From Gnetum montanum (lineage: Eukaryota > Streptophyta > Gnetopsida > Gnetales > Gnetaceae), in the NCBI GenBank assembly GCA_015680685.1, contig MNCI01033682.1:297102-361101 (forward strand): a DNA stretch of 64,000 nucleotides. The letters run 5' to 3'. Positions 47,709-60,960 of this stretch are shown piece after piece. Under the pieces are notes generated by a model that saw only the letters and a program-made list of their open reading frames with translations, did not search any database and was not told where the DNA came from. Position 1 is the first letter of the stretch, and every line of letters starts with the position of its first letter. The position numbers and the translations under genes were made by a program.

Positions 47709-49110
47709 GTCACATCCCAAAAAAACACATAATAATATTTAAAAAAATTTAGAGCACATTAGATCTTTGAAGAGAAAGACTAAAGAAATAGCCCAATAGT
47801 TTTGCAGATGTCTTTTTAGGTTTTCATCCTTACAACCAATCCTAAAAAACTTTCCCTCTAGGACAAAAAAAAAGACTAGGTCTTGGTCTTATTCAGAAGC
47901 ACTGTCACAGGGTTTCACTTCTTACTAAAGGATTTCTTATAAAGAGAATGAGAAAACTCTCTCTAAAGAAAAAGGAATAGATCAATCAAAGATAAAGAAT
48001 AAATAACAACAAAAGCTGAAAACTTCTTATCCTTAAGCCTATAGAATGAAAATAAATTAATACTATAGAAAACAAATTAATTGTTTAGCTTGCATCGAGA
48101 GCTTTTTTGCTTGAAGTTGTAGCTGAAAACCATCATCTTTGAGGATCTATAATTTCTAATTTTAGTAAAATAGGTCAAAAAACATAATCGCTTATATGTA
48201 ATTTCCATGTTTAGCGATATACCATGAGTTTACTAGGAACATAACTAGGAAGATAATGACATATGATTTGCACATGCTACTCATAGATGTACAATCTATT
48301 CATTTCATGAATTGTGATAGAGTTTATTGGGCATGCCTATAGATTTATATGGTTAGGTGTGGAACATACTTGTTACTTATAAAATAATATAAAAGTAGGG
48401 GGGTTGAACCTAAAAATAATAATAATATTAAAAAAATTTGAATACATAAGATTAATGAAGAGATAGCCTAATGAAAAAGCCCACTAGTTTTGGGGATATA
48501 TTTCTAGGTCTTCATCCTTACACTAATCTTAAAGAGCCTTCCCTTTAGGGTAGGAAAAGGATCAAGCCTTGTCCTTGTTCAAAAGTGTCCTTACAAATTT
48601 TTACTTATTACTAAAGAGTTATTTATAAAGAAAAGGATAACTCTCTCTCTAAAGAAAAAAGACCACATCAACCGAAAATAATGAATAAAGAATAACAAAA
48701 GTTAAAAGCTTCACATCTTTGAGCATCCAAGCCAAAAAGAAATTGAAATTATAGCTCTATCTTGTCTAAAAGATATTACATTTTCATGAAAAATAAAGAT
48801 AAATTCTACAAATTAACCAAGCACCAATGACAGTAGCAAAAATAAATCATATAAGTTTTTTGCTATAACATTATAACACTATCTTAAATAAGTAGTCACA
48901 GCTCAAGAAAGAAACACATGTAACACATTTTCAAGGGCTCCTGACTTGTACAACCTACAAATGTGCTCTTCTTAGGGGATTTTAATCCATCTTCCACTTT
49001 GAATTCTAAGATGATGAAAACTTAATATTACAAAAAATAAATTAATTATTCAAATTTCACCAAGAGCTTTTCTACTTGAAGTTGTAGTTGAAAATTGACA
49101 TCTTTGAGAA
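47709..49110. repeat. Direct duplication, two diverged copies
   Basis: 47735-48170 and 48425-49110 share several ordered blocks: 'tttaaaaaaattt' and the adjoining text, 'ttcatccttaca', 'ccttccct...aggg', 'ctctctctaaagaaaa', and 'gagctttt...cttgaagttgtag' (48100; 49055). The second copy has about 250 extra bp. The first begins TGTCACATCCC, a start seen in some Copia LTRs, so an eroded LTR pair is possible. Confidence 0.5.
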
Positions 49111-49799
49111 TCTAATATTTAACTCCTAAAGAGATGTCATAGTTATGTTGTTGCTAATAAAAGATAACCACACATCAAAGATTCCAAATAAAGGAGAGAA
49201 CAAGTGGTCGAAGACATTTCCAAATGCAAAGAAAGGAAGTAGACAAAGTTAGCTAATCACCAAGGATGACTTCATTGATTCTTGGTTAAAAGTTATTACA
49301 AATTTTGGATGTCCATTGCCAAGCATGTTGAGTAATATGATACTCAAAAGAAAACAAGGCAAAATGAGTCTTCACTTCTACAAAGAGGAAATTGAGGAGA
49401 ACTTATTCTCATATGTTTAAGACAAGTGCCAATAGGAAGACCTTGATGAAAAAAGATATCATAACAAATAAAAATTTTAGAAAAGGTAGGAGCTCTCCAA
49501 ATATATTTTATTTTCCTCATCTAAAAGTGCAATGATAATTGCATTTTCTAGGCCTTATTAAACTTGTTATGAACAAAAACATTAATTGTAATAATCTTGT
49601 AGGTATCTTTGGAATTAAAAAGAAAAATAGAAATGCCATCCTTTCAAAACACTATTTGGAAAAGCTTGATATAAACTATTGTTAACTTTAAAGAAATTAT
49701 TAATATTGTAAATTAATTTTTCAAAAAAAAAATTCCTCTTTCTACACAAATCATAGAGGTTTCTCCTTCCATGCGATACATCTATCATACATATGTAAA
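49111..49799. other. AT-rich DNA, possible LINE 3' region
   Basis: No ORF or motif that I can assign. It lies downstream (minus strand) of the LINE reverse transcriptase and may be its 3' part. Confidence 0.35.
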
Positions 49800-51760
49800 T
49801 TGGAAATTAAAGTGATACCAAACTTACTCCAAGTGGTACATAATCTAGCTAAGTCAATAACCTAAGATCCTTCATTAAAAGGAAGCCACCATGGGCTAAT
49901 TTACTTAAGCATATCTTCTAAAACTATAATATGAACATAATACTAATACTTACCAAGCTTGCATCTTGTTTTCCAAATTTATTTAGGAACTGGATAACTA
50001 GGGATAGAAATGACATGAGGAAAAAGCAAACAATAATGAAAGTTATTAAGAGACCAAATATTCTCACTTTTAGATTATTCTTGGATAAGTCTATTTCTTC
50101 AAAGGAACATCTAAACATCATTTTCATCTAATCTATTTTGATGCAAGAGAAATATCATCGTTATAGCAATTAATGATGACAAGTCCTACATCTTTCTTAC
50201 TTCTAGTGCAAATATCTCAAGCAACTCTAGAAAAGCCTTTTCTATGTTCTTAGTAGACTAAAGAAATCAATAGATAATATGATCAATTCTATCATAAGAA
50301 GTGTTAGAAGAAGCTTAACAACTAGAGTAATAAACATGATTTATTAAAACATGCACTTAATAATTAAAACCTTGCCAATAAGGGTGAGCTTTTTTTCCTT
50401 TCCATTTATAAAGCTTCTTTTCAATTTTATCTACCACACAATTCCACAAAATAGTAAGATTAGGCTCAAAAGAAAAGGCATTCCTAAAATTTTTAAGATA
50501 TAATTTTTTTTCAAGATTTTTCAAGGCTTCAAAGTAACCTATTCATTAATATTAATATTATAATAAACAATAGAATTTTACCAATTGATACAAGAGCTAC
50601 ATAACATGTAGTAATTCTCTACTCTAGCTAAAAGATTATTGATCTATTCTATAGAATTGTTAATCATAAAAAAAGAATCATTTGCAAAGTGCATGTTAAG
50701 CAATTACGTACCTTAATCATTAATTAAAGTTTCCTTAGTGATATTCCTTTGCAGATCATAAAGCAAATTATGTAAAAGAAAGTCTATAGCAATAATAAAA
50801 AGATAGGGAGTTAGAGGAAGACATTGCAAACTAACCAATGAAGAGAAAATAAGAAATTCAATCCAAAATTAGTAACAACTGAAGCACTAACATCAATGAG
50901 CAATGTACAAAAAATATGAATATAATAATCACAAAATCCTAATTTATAAAGACAAGAAGTAATGAACTTCCATTTAATTCTGCCATAAGCTATAGCATAA
51001 TCTAACTTAATAAAAGCAATGTCTTAGTTGATATCAAAAGCCCACTACATTCCTTTCCAATCTACAATAACATTATTTAAGATATGTCTATCGAAACTAG
51101 TCTTCTCAATTTTGACAACATCTTCTATAACCTTTTGAATTCAACAAGCCATGCATTTAGCTAAAATTTTATAAGTGTTGTCAAGAATATTAATATGCCT
51201 CAAATCACTAATATTTTGAAGATCTACATTCTTAGAAAGAAGAAGAATCATGCCTTCATTAATATGTTTACCAACAAAAACTTTTTATTGGGTTATTGGA
51301 AAACATGAAAGAAATCATCTTCAGCGATATCCCAATGCTTATTTAAAAATATAATTAGAAAACCATTAAATGCTAGAGATTTGCCACGTTCTAAACTAAA
51401 AGACATTGCTTTGATTTCTTCACTATATTTTCTTCTTCGAGAATATTTTGATGTGCTTTTATTATAAGATTAGAAATATGTGTACTAGAGGCTTGGAAAG
51501 ATTCCTTGCATAAACCTTCATGAGAAAAAATAGAAGAAAAATTATTTAGTAAAAGATTGTTAATAGTCTTAGGATATGTAATGATGGAACCATTTATATA
51601 AAATAATTTTAGTTTAGGTACTTCACCTCCTCCTTTTAGAGATTTAAAAAATTCCTTGTAAGGTTCATCTTTAATTTAGACAACCAATGCAACTTTAGTG
51701 ATAGCATTTTAGCTTGAAAAATATTTTCACATTATTTAGAATAATGAGCTTTAACTAAGG
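49800..51760 (-). pseudogene. Plant L1-type LINE, ORF2 reverse-transcriptase remnant
   Basis: On the minus strand, in scattered frames, the usual LINE RT order is visible. 'YKEFFKSLK' lies near 51660, an 'AFNGF' (for APGPDGF) with 'KHWDIAEDD' at 51315-51390, and 'FIKLDYAIAYGRIKW' (for FLKLDFEKAYDRV.W) at about 50970-51030. 'LPLTPYLFIIAIDFLL' is at about 50775-50820, and 'MHFANDSFFMI' (FADD box with Asp to Asn) at about 50655-50695. A GG.L..KDL-like stretch near 49860-49900 may be the thumb/3' region. Endonuclease domain not found. Heavily broken; it would copy its own RNA by target-primed reverse transcription when intact. Confidence 0.75.
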
Positions 51761-53500
51761 CTTTTTGAGTTTCAAAATCAAAAGGACTTTCATCTTAAGG
51801 AATTTACATTTACTTGATAGATTTTACAAGATCTTCTTTAACTTGATGATTACAATTAGCTATTCTCACAAAATTTTTCTTTCTTCTACCTTGCAAGAAC
51901 ACCTCTATGAATTAAGCATAAGATACCTAACTTGTAGCTACAAATTGTCTTTGGTTTGATATAACCTTTAATAGGTCAACGATTATGACATGATGAGGCG
52001 TACACCTCAAATTGAATGTTGAATTAACCTACAACACATGAACTAGGAACAACAAGGACATGATAAAAACATTGGATTTGAATGCAAAAATTTTCTAAGT
52101 ATTTTGTACTGAAAAATAAACAATGTATAAAATAAAGTACGCATGGTGAAAGAAAATTTAAGTGTAAAAACATGAATAAAAGAACATAAATTATTAACAT
52201 ATAGGAGGCTATGATATAAAGGAAAGGATTTTAGTTCCCTTCCCAATCAAAGAAGAATCCTTTATTGCTAATAAATAAGTCTTTGCCTCCTATGGAGGGC
52301 CAAATTACAACTACTAGTGAAAAATGTAAGAAATGAAACTATTGATAAGAGTATAATTTGTGAGAAAATTCTGGGTTTGGAAAGTGAAATTGAACCCTTG
52401 GAGGATAGTTATATGGATGGAGAAGTTGCAGATATTGTCTAGTATGAATATGGGGCCAAAACAGGGCTGTTTTGGCTAAGTGTCCCAAGACTTACATTGG
52501 AGTTACAAAAATTCTATCTCTAGAGATTCAGGCTAATGTAGAAAAAATTCTTAGAATGGGATGCTAGTACAAATGCTACTAGATTGATGCTAACTCTATG
52601 TTAGCATTAGTGTTGGAGCTATGGGAGGCATTGTGAATAGTTTTAGACTACGTGGAAGATGCTAATATGTTTATTGCTCATGGTCTCTTGATCTTCTAAA
52701 ATCTTGAAAAGTGCTTAGATCTCAAGAAAACTAGTTCTAAATTTATTTTTTTCTCTTATATTTATAGGATAAGGATTTTCAAATTTAACACTAGAGTTCA
52801 ATGGAGATAACATGAAGTTCATTTTTAGAAACTAGAAGTTGAAGTGCAAATGAAGGACGTTAAAAAAATCTAACTTTGGTGCCAAAGATGAGCTAAGAAA
52901 TTCTAACTCTAGTGCTGATGCTAATGTCAACATTAGTATTATCAAGGACTTTGAAAATTTTTCCAACATTTTCCAAACTATAATTCCAAGTCTTTAGAAC
53001 CCTTTTTGACACTTGAACTAATGTTGACTTTTGTCATGAGAATGCCAAGTAGCTCATGGACCTTTGAAATACTATTGATTGTTGAACTTGACAAGTTAGC
53101 ATAATGTTGATGCAAGCAGGGTAATGTTGGCATCAACATCACTTATCACACTTAGAAAAATTTTCAACTCTAACTCTTAAGACTACCTTCAAACCTATCA
53201 ACATTGATATTCAGTGCCTTAGAAATAATTTCAACTGGTCACTGGAAAGCCCAAGAAGATATGACCAAAGCTAGAATGCTAGATTTTGTAGGAGAGGAGC
53301 TCTAGACTAATGATAGTGAGGGTGACATGGAATGCTGAAAAAAAATCTAACTCCAGTGTTGATACTAACTTGAAGGATTCTAACTCTGGTATTAACCTAG
53401 ATGTTGTTACTAGTATAAGTGTTACCTCATTCCACACTAAGAGAAAATTTCAAGCATTTCTTAGTAATACTTAGAGAATTTTTTTAACATCATTAGGGCA
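51761..53500. other. Non-coding DNA with 'gatgctaa...' words
   Basis: No supportable gene. From about 52550 words such as 'gatgctaatg', 'gttgatgctaac' and 'aacattag' recur, suggesting a diverged continuation of the tandem array that follows. Confidence 0.5.
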
Positions 53501-54420
53501 AGAATTTGAGAAATTTTCCATCTTATGTCTTCTAAAGCTTGCTAAAACTTCTCAAATTGATGTTTATCATCTTAGGGATGACTAGGGGACCATCATTGGG
53601 ATCCTATATAAGCTCGAGATGCTATCAAAAATGGTGTTTTCCAAGGTGTTTCTGCAAGTGATGCTAATGGTGATGCTAACATTAGCTTGAGTATCACTTA
53701 GCATCTCTTAGCCAAAAACACCTTAGTTTGGGCTTTCAAATGTTGTTAAAAGTGCCCAAATTGAGGTCCATCATTTTGGGGATGGTTAGGAGCCATTACC
53801 AAGGACCATTAGAAGTCCAAAATGCTATTAAAGATAGTGTTTGTGAGGATGTTTATGTATGTGACATTGATGCTAGGTTTAATGTCACTTTACATCACTT
53901 AGGTAAAAACACCTCAATTTGAGATCTCAAATGCTATTGAAATTATCCAAATTGATTTCCATCCTTCTAAGGATGGTTACGGGCCATCACCGAGGGCCTA
54001 TAGAAACTCAAAATACTATTGAATATGGTGTTTTGATGGTGCCTTTGTAGGTGACATTGATGCTAGATTCAACATTACTTAACATCACTTAGTCAAAAAC
54101 ACCTCAATTTTGGCCCTAAAAACTCTATCAAAAGTGCTCAAAATGATGCCTATCCTTTTGGAAATGGTTAGGGGCCATTAGCTAGAGCCTATAAAAGCCT
54201 AAAATGCTACCAAAGATGGTGTTTTTGAGAGAGTTTTTGTAGGTAATGCTAATGCTACATAGAGTTAAAAAAATGTTACCTTCTTGAGGTTCCTAGATGA
54301 ACTTGTCAAAATGTAAAAAATTGATGTCTATCATAATGAGACTATTGTAGACAAGTAATTGGAGTTATATAGGGCCAAAATTCAGGCCAAGAAGTAGTTT
54401 TAGCATAGGCAACTTGAGCA
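53501..54420. repeat. Tandem array, ~190-bp unit, about 4-5 diverged copies
   Basis: The anchor 'ctcaaattgatg..tatc' recurs at about 53551, 53755, 53946, 54137 and 54315 (spacings 204, 191, 191, 178). Each unit carries in order 'ggatggttaggggccat', 'caaaatgctat..aagatggtgttt', 'gtgacattgatgctag' and 'tcaaaaacacctcaattt'. All frames contain stops, so this is satellite-like, not a protein repeat. Confidence 0.82.
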
Positions 54421-54898
54421 AAATGATCTAGGGGTGATGCTATTATGGAGGTAGTGGTCTAGGGGTGACATTGATACTACATCAACATTACCTGTGATAC
54501 TTAAAAAAAATTTGTTTCTGGAATTTTTTAGGATCAACAAAACTAATGCTCATATGCTAGGTTATAAGCTAGAATGATCTTTGGGGATCTTCAAGAGCTA
54601 AAAATGTGCCTTGTAACGTTGTTTTTTAAGACTTTAATGCTTAAACTTCAATAACGCAATGTCGAAACCACACTTAGTCTTCATCACTTGAAAATCAAAA
54701 AAGTGGGTACAACATTAGCAAATTGCTTTCTAAACTATCTAGCATAATTTTTTACTCTAAAAGAGTTTGTTGTCACTCTAAACTATCTAGCATAATTCAA
54801 CCAATATTACCAGTAGTTTTTTTTAGCAGTTTATAAAGACTTCAAAATATTTTTCCCATTAGGTCTTGTGAACATATTAACATTCATATGAAAATTCT
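54421..54898. other. Non-coding DNA, nothing recognised
   Basis: No ORF or motif. A 24-nt-scale duplication ('taaactatctagcataatt') occurs at about 54733 and 54779. Confidence 0.5.
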
Positions 54899-55539
54899 TG
54901 TTACATCCCAAAAATTTACTTAAGATAATGCATGATTAATTTACACATAATTTAACCCTTGGGCATTGTGACATCTAGTCCCTAGATACCATGGCAAACG
55001 TCAAATATACATTATATTAAACATTATATGTAAGATGATAATATACCAAACCTCGAATATATGTAACATTTGACATTATGCATAAAGGAAATAATAAAGA
55101 AAGTGCTTAAAGAGAAAGAAAAGAATGCTTTATCGATTTGGAATAGAGTATCTAGATCATGCTTTAAGAGTGTTCCTTGGGATTTTCTTCTTTTGGCATA
55201 TATCCCCTTAGAGGCAATCCAACATTGCCATCAAAATTAGGCCTACAACCTAGCAAGAAGGGATGGCTAGTCCACTTCCTGTCACTTCACCTGACTCCTA
55301 TCACTTGCCTGTACTGGCTTCGCCACTCCATGCTAGCAAGACCTCTAAGCCCAGGCATAAATGCTTTAGGTCAAACCCTCAAAGATCAAGTCGAGAGACA
55401 TGTCTATTACTATAAAGCACCCTTTTAGGTCTCAATTACAACTACCCTTTTAGGTCTTATTATGATAATGATAACACTTGTTATGAAGAGGCACCGTGTT
55501 TTTTATGTAGCAACATCATTTGGGAATGGGGACATTACA
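54899..55539 (+). repeat. Possible Copia-type solo LTR
   Basis: Starts TGTTACATCCCAAAA and ends ...GGGGACATTACA, termini resembling many plant Copia LTRs (TGTTACATCCC...GTTACA). No matching target duplication is visible (attct versus agcat), so the call is weak. Confidence 0.35.
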
Positions 55540-55762
55540 AGCATGGGATGTCATAATGCTTATAAATTATATAAATTAATCACCATAAGTATTATAAAAG
55601 TTAATCAAGTTTATGATAAAATTAGAAATTCACATTAGAGTATTTAAAGCAACAATACCAAAATTATAAACCAAGTTGATAATTAAATCTCATAAAATAG
55701 AGGCTATTTTTTTTATATGATAATCAATGGAGAAATTTAGAAAATATAGAAAAATTCTACAT

Positions 55763-56827
55763 ATGATCTTCATTGACTTGGAAAAAGCATATGACATAGT
55801 GCCTGGTGATTTTATTATGTGGGCCTTGCAGAGGAAAAACATCCCTAATAAGTATGTTAAAGTGATTTGAGACATGTATGAAGGAGCTACCACTAAAATT
55901 AGACCAACTTGTGGAATAACATCTAATGTTCTAGTCATAGTAGGTCTACATCAAGGATCAACACTTAGCCTATAATTATTTGACATTATTATAGATGAAT
56001 TAACAAAGGATATACAAGATGAAATTTCTTGGTGTATGCTATTTGTAGATGATATTATGTTGGTGGATACAACTCAAGAAAATATTGTTGCTAAAATGGA
56101 GAAGTGGATACATGCTCTAGAGTCAAAAAGCTTAAAAATTAGCAGAAGTGAGATAGAAGATATGGAATGCAATTTTAATAAAAACATAAATAGTGGTGAA
56201 CTAGAAGTGATAATTCAAGGTGAAAAAGTTACTCATTCCAAATAGTTTCACTACCTAGGATCCATTCTTGAATTAGATAGTAAAATTGATAAAGATATCA
56301 TAAATAGAATTAAGATAAGATGGTCAAAGCAAATATATGCTAGTGATGTTCTATATGATAAAAGCATACCAATAAAATTAAAGGGAAATTTTGATAGGAT
56401 AGAAATTAGGCCTACTATATTATATGTTATTGAATGTTAGGCAGTACAAAAGAGACATGAACAACAAATCACTGTGGCAGAAATATGAATGCTTTGATGG
56501 ATATTGAATGTTATTGTATGAGATAAAATACATAATAGAGACATCATAGGAATAATTGTAATGGCTTTTATTCTAGATAAGCTACAAGAATGACAACTTA
56601 TATGGTTTGGACATTTACAAAGAAGATAATACAATGAACCTATAAACAAAGGTTGCTACATCACTATTCTAGGAAGGCCACCAAAAGAAGAATAAAAGAA
56701 AACATGGAAAAAAGTGATCAAAGATGATTAAAAAAAACTATAAATAAACAAGGATCTAGCTATTCATAGGGGCAAATGACAAAAACAAACTCAAGTAGCC
56801 AACCCCATTTTGTTTGGACTAGGATAG
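55763..56827 (+). pseudogene. Plant LINE reverse-transcriptase fragment, 5'-truncated
   Basis: One frame with scattered stops gives the familiar plant LINE RT C-terminal half: MIFIDLEKAYDIVPGDF (55763), 'DMYEGATTKIRPTCGI', 'VGLHQGSTLS', 'WCMLFVDDIMLVDTT' (catalytic FxDD at 56040-56054), 'ALESKSLKISRSEIEDMECN' and 'YLGSI'. It continues with 'LKGNFDRIEIRPTILY', 'LIWFGHLQRR', 'GRPPKE' and a C-terminal 'VANPILFGLG'. Longest open piece 56036-56245. It ends near 'gatgatgatgataaaac' (56829-56845), typical of the 3' tail of this LINE group. Upstream endonuclease is missing. Confidence 0.87.
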
Positions 56828-56845
56828 GATGATGATGATAAAACA

Positions 56846-57476
56846 TGACAAATCCATAATCTCAAAAGAAAGTTGATAATATCCAATAATACATAAGTTC
56901 AAGTACATCATGTCCAACATAACATAACCACAAAAGAAAACTAATTTTATAGAAGAAAACTTCATCAATGATGCTCCATCATCATTCAACCCCTACTACC
57001 ACTCGAATTTGCATACAAACATTCACGAAGGGTAAAAAATCTTCTAGCAAAACCATCTACCTTGGTGTACTTGGAACAAGTTGTAGGAAGGGGATACATG
57101 CTACATAAGAAACCATCTTAAGATCCATGAGATTAATATCCAAAACCATATCCAAACCTTAAAATCTGTAGAATGCCAAGAAATAGGTAAACTGAGAATA
57201 TCCTAGAAATTGACCACATGCAAGGACTATTGGTTCATAAAGGTCTCACCTATCTTGGATGCTATTAATGATCATCATCAAGGATTGGTTAACCAAACCT
57301 TGCATGATCTTGGATTAATCAATTTTAGAGATAACCCTATATGGTTCACCAATCCTATCTTTCTATTCACGAAATTAGCCATGTGATCAATTACAAGAGA
57401 TGTGAGCAGGCACTAATTGGCTAAACAATTTGCTCACAATGCTTACCTATTATCATAGTATGAGGGTAATAATAGA
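56846..57476. other. Non-coding DNA upstream of element D
   Basis: No supportable gene or element end. The bases just before the D LTR are aataga. Confidence 0.5.
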
Positions 57477-58348
57477 TGATGTGAGTCACCAAATAAGTGA
57501 CCTAATATTAGGCCCATGATATCAGATCCTTGATATCGGATACGCAATATCGGATGGGCCAAGCAACATCGGACACGCGATGTCAAAGCCTATCTCATTG
57601 TCTATAAATAAGGGACAGGGATGCTTGGTTTTGCACAGTAGTTTTTCAGTCCCTTGGCCGAACTCTTGCAATTTTTCCATTCCAAAGTTAGAATTATTTC
57701 TAAGTGCCCGCAGTAGGAGTCATAGAGTGAATGGATCTTTATTCCAGCATTGTGTACCTAAGCACACCTTGTGTCTAGAAATAAAGACAAACTTTGTGAT
57801 AAACCTTGCAACATTCAAAATAGCTTAATTATTACATTTAATGTTTTTTACTATTATTTGATGCTTTTAGTAGTTAATTGATGTTATTTCCATAGACTTA
57901 TTAATTATCAATTATCAATGAATTAGCATACTCAACATGATCACTTCAAGCATATGTGGAACACTTGGTAACCCAGTAACGACTAGCATTTGGTAATCCT
58001 AGTAGTGTTACAATGGTTTAGGATATGTCCAGAGAGTGGGAATGAATGCTGGTAATAGGATTTGATTCACATTAGAGTTACAAAACCCATTAGTTAATTA
58101 AATATTTTCATTGCACACACTTAGGAGACTAGGGTAGAAAATATAAAAGAAAAACAAAAAAATCATACACCTCAAGTTTACTTAACCATACAATTGTGCC
58201 TTACAAGTAAGCTTGGGAAGACAATGACTGCATAACTCATCCTTGTTCTGCATAGGCACATAAGCACTTAATCCTCTAAGTTCAACTGAATTGTGCATGA
58301 ATGCTTTTATTCATATAGTTGGGCATAGGGGTACTTCACCGCTCATCA
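57477..58348 (+). repeat. Element D: 5' LTR
   Basis: TGATGTGAGTC...CGCTCATCA, 872 bp. The U3 (57510-57590) repeats words around GATATC (tgatatcggatacgcaatat, catcggacacgcgatgtc). TATA box tataaata at 57602; AATAAA near 57780; U5 mini-repeats 57958-58012; conserved 3' end. Same LTR subfamily as the solo LTR at 7187. Confidence 0.9.
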
Positions 58349-58349
58349 T

Positions 58350-58367
58350 TGGCATCGTTGTTGGGGA
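58350..58367 (+). other. Element D: primer binding site
   Basis: tggcatcgttgttgggga, one base after the LTR; tRNA-Asp-type. Confidence 0.85.
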
Positions 58368-58484
58368 TTTTGTTATTTGTGCATTGATTAGAACTTAGGA
58401 AATCTTTCCATCATTGGAACAAACCCTTAAAGTTAGCTATCCTAAAATCAGTAGAAAAGAGTACCACACATTGAGTAATCAATC

Positions 58485-60960
58485 ATGTCTCCTTCTTCTT
58501 ATGAGAGTGCTTCACCGACTAGGTCTGAAACCATGAACAATTGGAGGTGGGGTGAACATGATGATCCACTAGTGCCCCAACAGTTTCGCATGGTATACGC
58601 TCATCCTGATGAGTATGTACTAGAATTTACCTTTATCCTCCACCAAGATGAATAGCTGTGATGGTGTGATTTAGAAGGTAACATAGTGTTACCTCCCGAT
58701 CGCTCAATCCCAAGCATGCTTCTTCGTGCTCTCACACAAATTGGTATGCAACACTTACAATCAGAGTTCGTTGTGCATGAACAAGATTCAAGAGAGTATC
58801 GACCCACGGAGGCACAACACTAGAGGGATCTACAACAGGAGAGACATTACAAATCTGTGAAGGGGAAGTGGTCTCAAGATGTCCTGTATGTCCTAAGTGA
58901 AAATGACAGTGGTGAACCTATCTTGGGAGGTTTTCCACAAAACGATGTTCCTCTCCATGACTTCGGTCAAGGAGTTGAGTGTTAGAATCTTCACTCAACT
59001 ATTCATAACCCAAGTAATAATACCAATAGACACAAATGGTTCAGAAAAGGAACACGAATGCATGACAATGATGGACATTTCGATTGTGACTGCGACCGAG
59101 GCTACGACCACCAAAGAGAAGATGACAAGTGCCATCATGGTGATGGTCCTCCTTCCTCTTCACCTTCATCATCTTCTTTCCCCTCTCCTTTAGGATCTGA
59201 ATGTAGTCGTAGAGGGCGAGACCATGAGGACAATGGTAGGCAAGATAGAAATCACTGACAAAACAATAGAGAAAGGGGACGAGGGCATTCCAGAGAGACA
59301 CATTGTGAAAGAAGGGATAGCAGGGAACATCATAGGCATCATAGTCACCATAGGCAATATGATCACGATGAACCCCTACTCGCCACCCAAAGTATGTTAA
59401 ATATAACAGAGGCTGCTAGGATCCTAACAAGGCACTAGAAAGACGGTAGGATCAAAAGACTAGACATGAATAACATCCCACGATTTGAAGGGGGATACAA
59501 TGCTAATCCTCAAAACCATTTACAAGAATTCCATGATACATGTGCCTTGCAAAATATAGAAAATGAGTGGAAAAAGATAAAGTTGTTTCCACGAACACTG
59601 ATCAAGGAAGTAGAAAGCTAGTACTGGTCCTTAGAACTAGAATCCATTTGTCAATGGAGTACCATGTTGGAGCTATTCAATGATAAGTATCAAATGTACT
59701 CCCAAGTGTCCAACCTGCGTAAGCAAATCCAAGGATGGAAACAAGGAGGACACAAACCCTTGGATGTTACCATGGACTGATATTATTCATTATTACATTG
59801 TTGCCCTAGCCATGGTTACTCGCAAAAGGAACAACTACGCCATCTCGTAGATGGGCTTAGGTACGAAACATGAAGAACCCTTGGGACTTATGCCCAAGGA
59901 AGGCTATATGAGCTTAAAGCCCATCAAATACAAAGATTGTTGAAGCAAGTTGCCAAGGAGGAAGGCGAGTTAAAGAAAAGAGAAAGTGCAGAGGAGTACA
60001 ACAGAGATCCTTCCCTCCGAAAAAAGGAAATTAGATTTTGCAAAGATGAAGAAGAGTCACCACTTGAAGAGATGGTGAATAGAAAGACTTTGCCCATTCA
60101 AAAATTTACATCAAAAGTATCAACAAAGGTAGATCAAATATGGAACTCCCTAGACGACGAATTTCAAATTGTCCTAAAAATAATAGAGGAGTCTAGAGAA
60201 CAAAGTAGTGACTGAGAGAGAAGGAAAAAGAAAGAAGCTGAGTATGCATGTAACAATGGTAAGGGCAAGGTTGCTGTCATTGAAGAAGTTGTGAATTTGG
60301 ACACAGAAAATGATGGCAGAGGTGAGATTTGCCAATATGACCATCCTAAGGGATGTTGCCCAGTGGTGTCACATCTGCAAGAGTATGGGGTGTATGCACT
60401 AAACCCACAATTAAATAGATGGAAAACACCCAAAAGGTTACCTTATCCTCAAGGTAACCTAAGGCAATTTCACTAACCCTTGACATATTATCCATGTGGA
60501 GCTCCACCACAACTAAATGAATAGTATCAATGGTGGAAACACCCACAACCATGGGGAATGCCACCACCACATCAACAGTACCCTTACCATTAATCTGATC
60601 CATATGGGTATTACGTTCAGCAACTGATCTCTCCACATGACTCTACTAGTTACGTTGCTCTTCAGCCTTACTACCAGACCCCTGAGTACTATAGAAATTC
60701 TTCTTCTAAAGGTTATGCTCCACATACGTACTATCCTTCTCATCTATTTGCATCTCTTCCACCCTTAGCTCCATTACCACTTGCTCCAACTATGCAGGGC
60801 GAGCTTCCTGCCTAGCTACAACAACATAACACTACAAGGGCTGTCAATCTTCAACCTACTACTAGTTCGGTCAATCGATCAAAGAAGAGACCTTTCTTTA
60901 GAACCAATAGTCCAACCAAGTCCTTACAACCACAAGCGGCTAATTATCCAAATTCTTTAT
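58485..60960 (+). pseudogene. gag: Element D: gag
   Basis: ATG at 58485 (MSPSSYESASP). The frame is never shifted; only point stops occur (TAG 58653, TGA 58659 and others). Blocks: 'EFTFILHQDE', 'KSVKGKWSQDVLY', a D/H/C-rich linker and Ser/Pro run (59040-59200), 'RIKRLDMNNIPRFEGGYN' (59449) and 'WSTMLELFNDKYQMYSQVS' in the retrotrans_gag-like domain (59655-59860). Then come a K/E-rich helix (open 59937-60215), 'GEICQYDHPKGCCPVVSHLQ', and a Tyr/Gln/Pro tail (60480-60830). In the same frame as pol. Forms the particle shell. Confidence 0.92.

Noticed and set aside
55177-55428. 83-codon plus ORF as a host gene exon
   Set aside because: No recognisable domain and it lies inside the possible Copia-type LTR; no splice context.
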